Shown here: positions 33,009 to 33,126 of the stretch, one piece after another
Numbering within the stretch: the first letter of the stretch is position 1
Layout of the letters: the number at the start of each line of letters is the position of its first letter
The notes under the pieces: model-generated
What the model saw: the letters and a program-made list of their open reading frames with translations, nothing else
Told to the model about the DNA's origin: nothing
Database searches by the model: none
Origin: an uncultured Synergistales bacterium
Lineage (GTDB): Bacteria > Synergistota > Synergistia > Synergistales > Aminobacteriaceae
Reading direction: 5' to 3'
NCBI GenBank assembly: GCA_905235395.1
Contig: CAJOLN010000020.1
Location: 1 to 33,126, forward strand
DNA: 33,126 nt
Translations under genes and position numbers: made by a program

Positions 33009-33126
33009 GATTCTATTGTGCCTCCTCAAAAAAAAGAATTACACAGAAAATTTTAACTTAATCGAATTATTTCAAAAATATATGCAAATGAGATAATATT
33101 CTCAAGCAGAAATAATATCAAAAATT

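Noticed and set aside
1-33126. Prophage, transposon or insertion sequence
   Set aside because: No transposase, integrase, phage structural gene or paired terminal inverted repeats were recognised.

Overview
The window looks like a piece of a Synergistota (Synergistetes) genome, probably a gut or rumen lineage. The best single clue is the C-terminus of the protein encoded up to 13760, a Gly-rich GGGCSAGF motif, hydrophobic stretch and basic tail of the Synerg-CTERM sorting type. A diderm envelope is also implied: PilQ-type secretin, CsgG-like protein, many signal peptides and periplasmic thioredoxin. The DNA is AT-leaning and densely coding. No gene-free stretch exceeds 300 bases; the longest gaps (11861-12054, 13761-13945, 14503-14648, 32185-32365) are under 200 bases.

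Layout. 1-1997 (+): tail of an ABC-F ATPase, a GT2 glycosyltransferase, a DUF364-type protein and a 2[4Fe-4S] ferredoxin. 2034-6169 (+): terminator, a large AddA/RecB-like helicase-nuclease with an Fe-S nuclease domain, then a YafQ-type toxin-antitoxin pair. 6188-10498 (-): ribose-type sugar ABC importer (permease, ATPase, binding protein) with an intergenic hairpin between binding-protein and ATPase genes, plus a secreted protein of unknown function. 10574-11860 (+): divergent FGGY kinase resembling sedoheptulokinase; it and the importer probably form one ketose uptake and phosphorylation locus.

11847-14496: a Synerg-CTERM surface protein whose signal peptide and mature part lie in different frames, preceded by its own promoter, a 48-codon leader ORF and a hairpin; then an isolated 44-residue membrane microprotein between two terminators; then a periplasmic thioredoxin (-). 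14649-19695 (+): five closely packed genes (one cytosolic unknown, a CsgG-like protein, a Pro-rich TPR protein, two paralogous secreted proteins). This is the best candidate for an undescribed envelope or surface system. 19735-24407 (+): DUF815 AAA+ ATPase, a small possibly decayed HTH ORF, and gatCAB for tRNA-dependent amidation.

24416-30295 (-): efp, an Asp23/Gls24 gene, a two-TM membrane protein, nusB and a GT2 glycosyltransferase form one tightly coupled operon. Its consensus promoter lies in the 3' end of a pilO-pilP-pilQ block. 30371-30734 (-): three-tRNA operon (Thr-TGT, Tyr-GTA, Thr-GGT) with a consensus promoter and a strong terminator. 30739-32184 (-): DUF2828 protein with a vWA domain. 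32366-33008 (-): Vat/CatB-type acetyltransferase interrupted by one frameshift.

All calls come from reading the sequence and remembered family features; no search was run.
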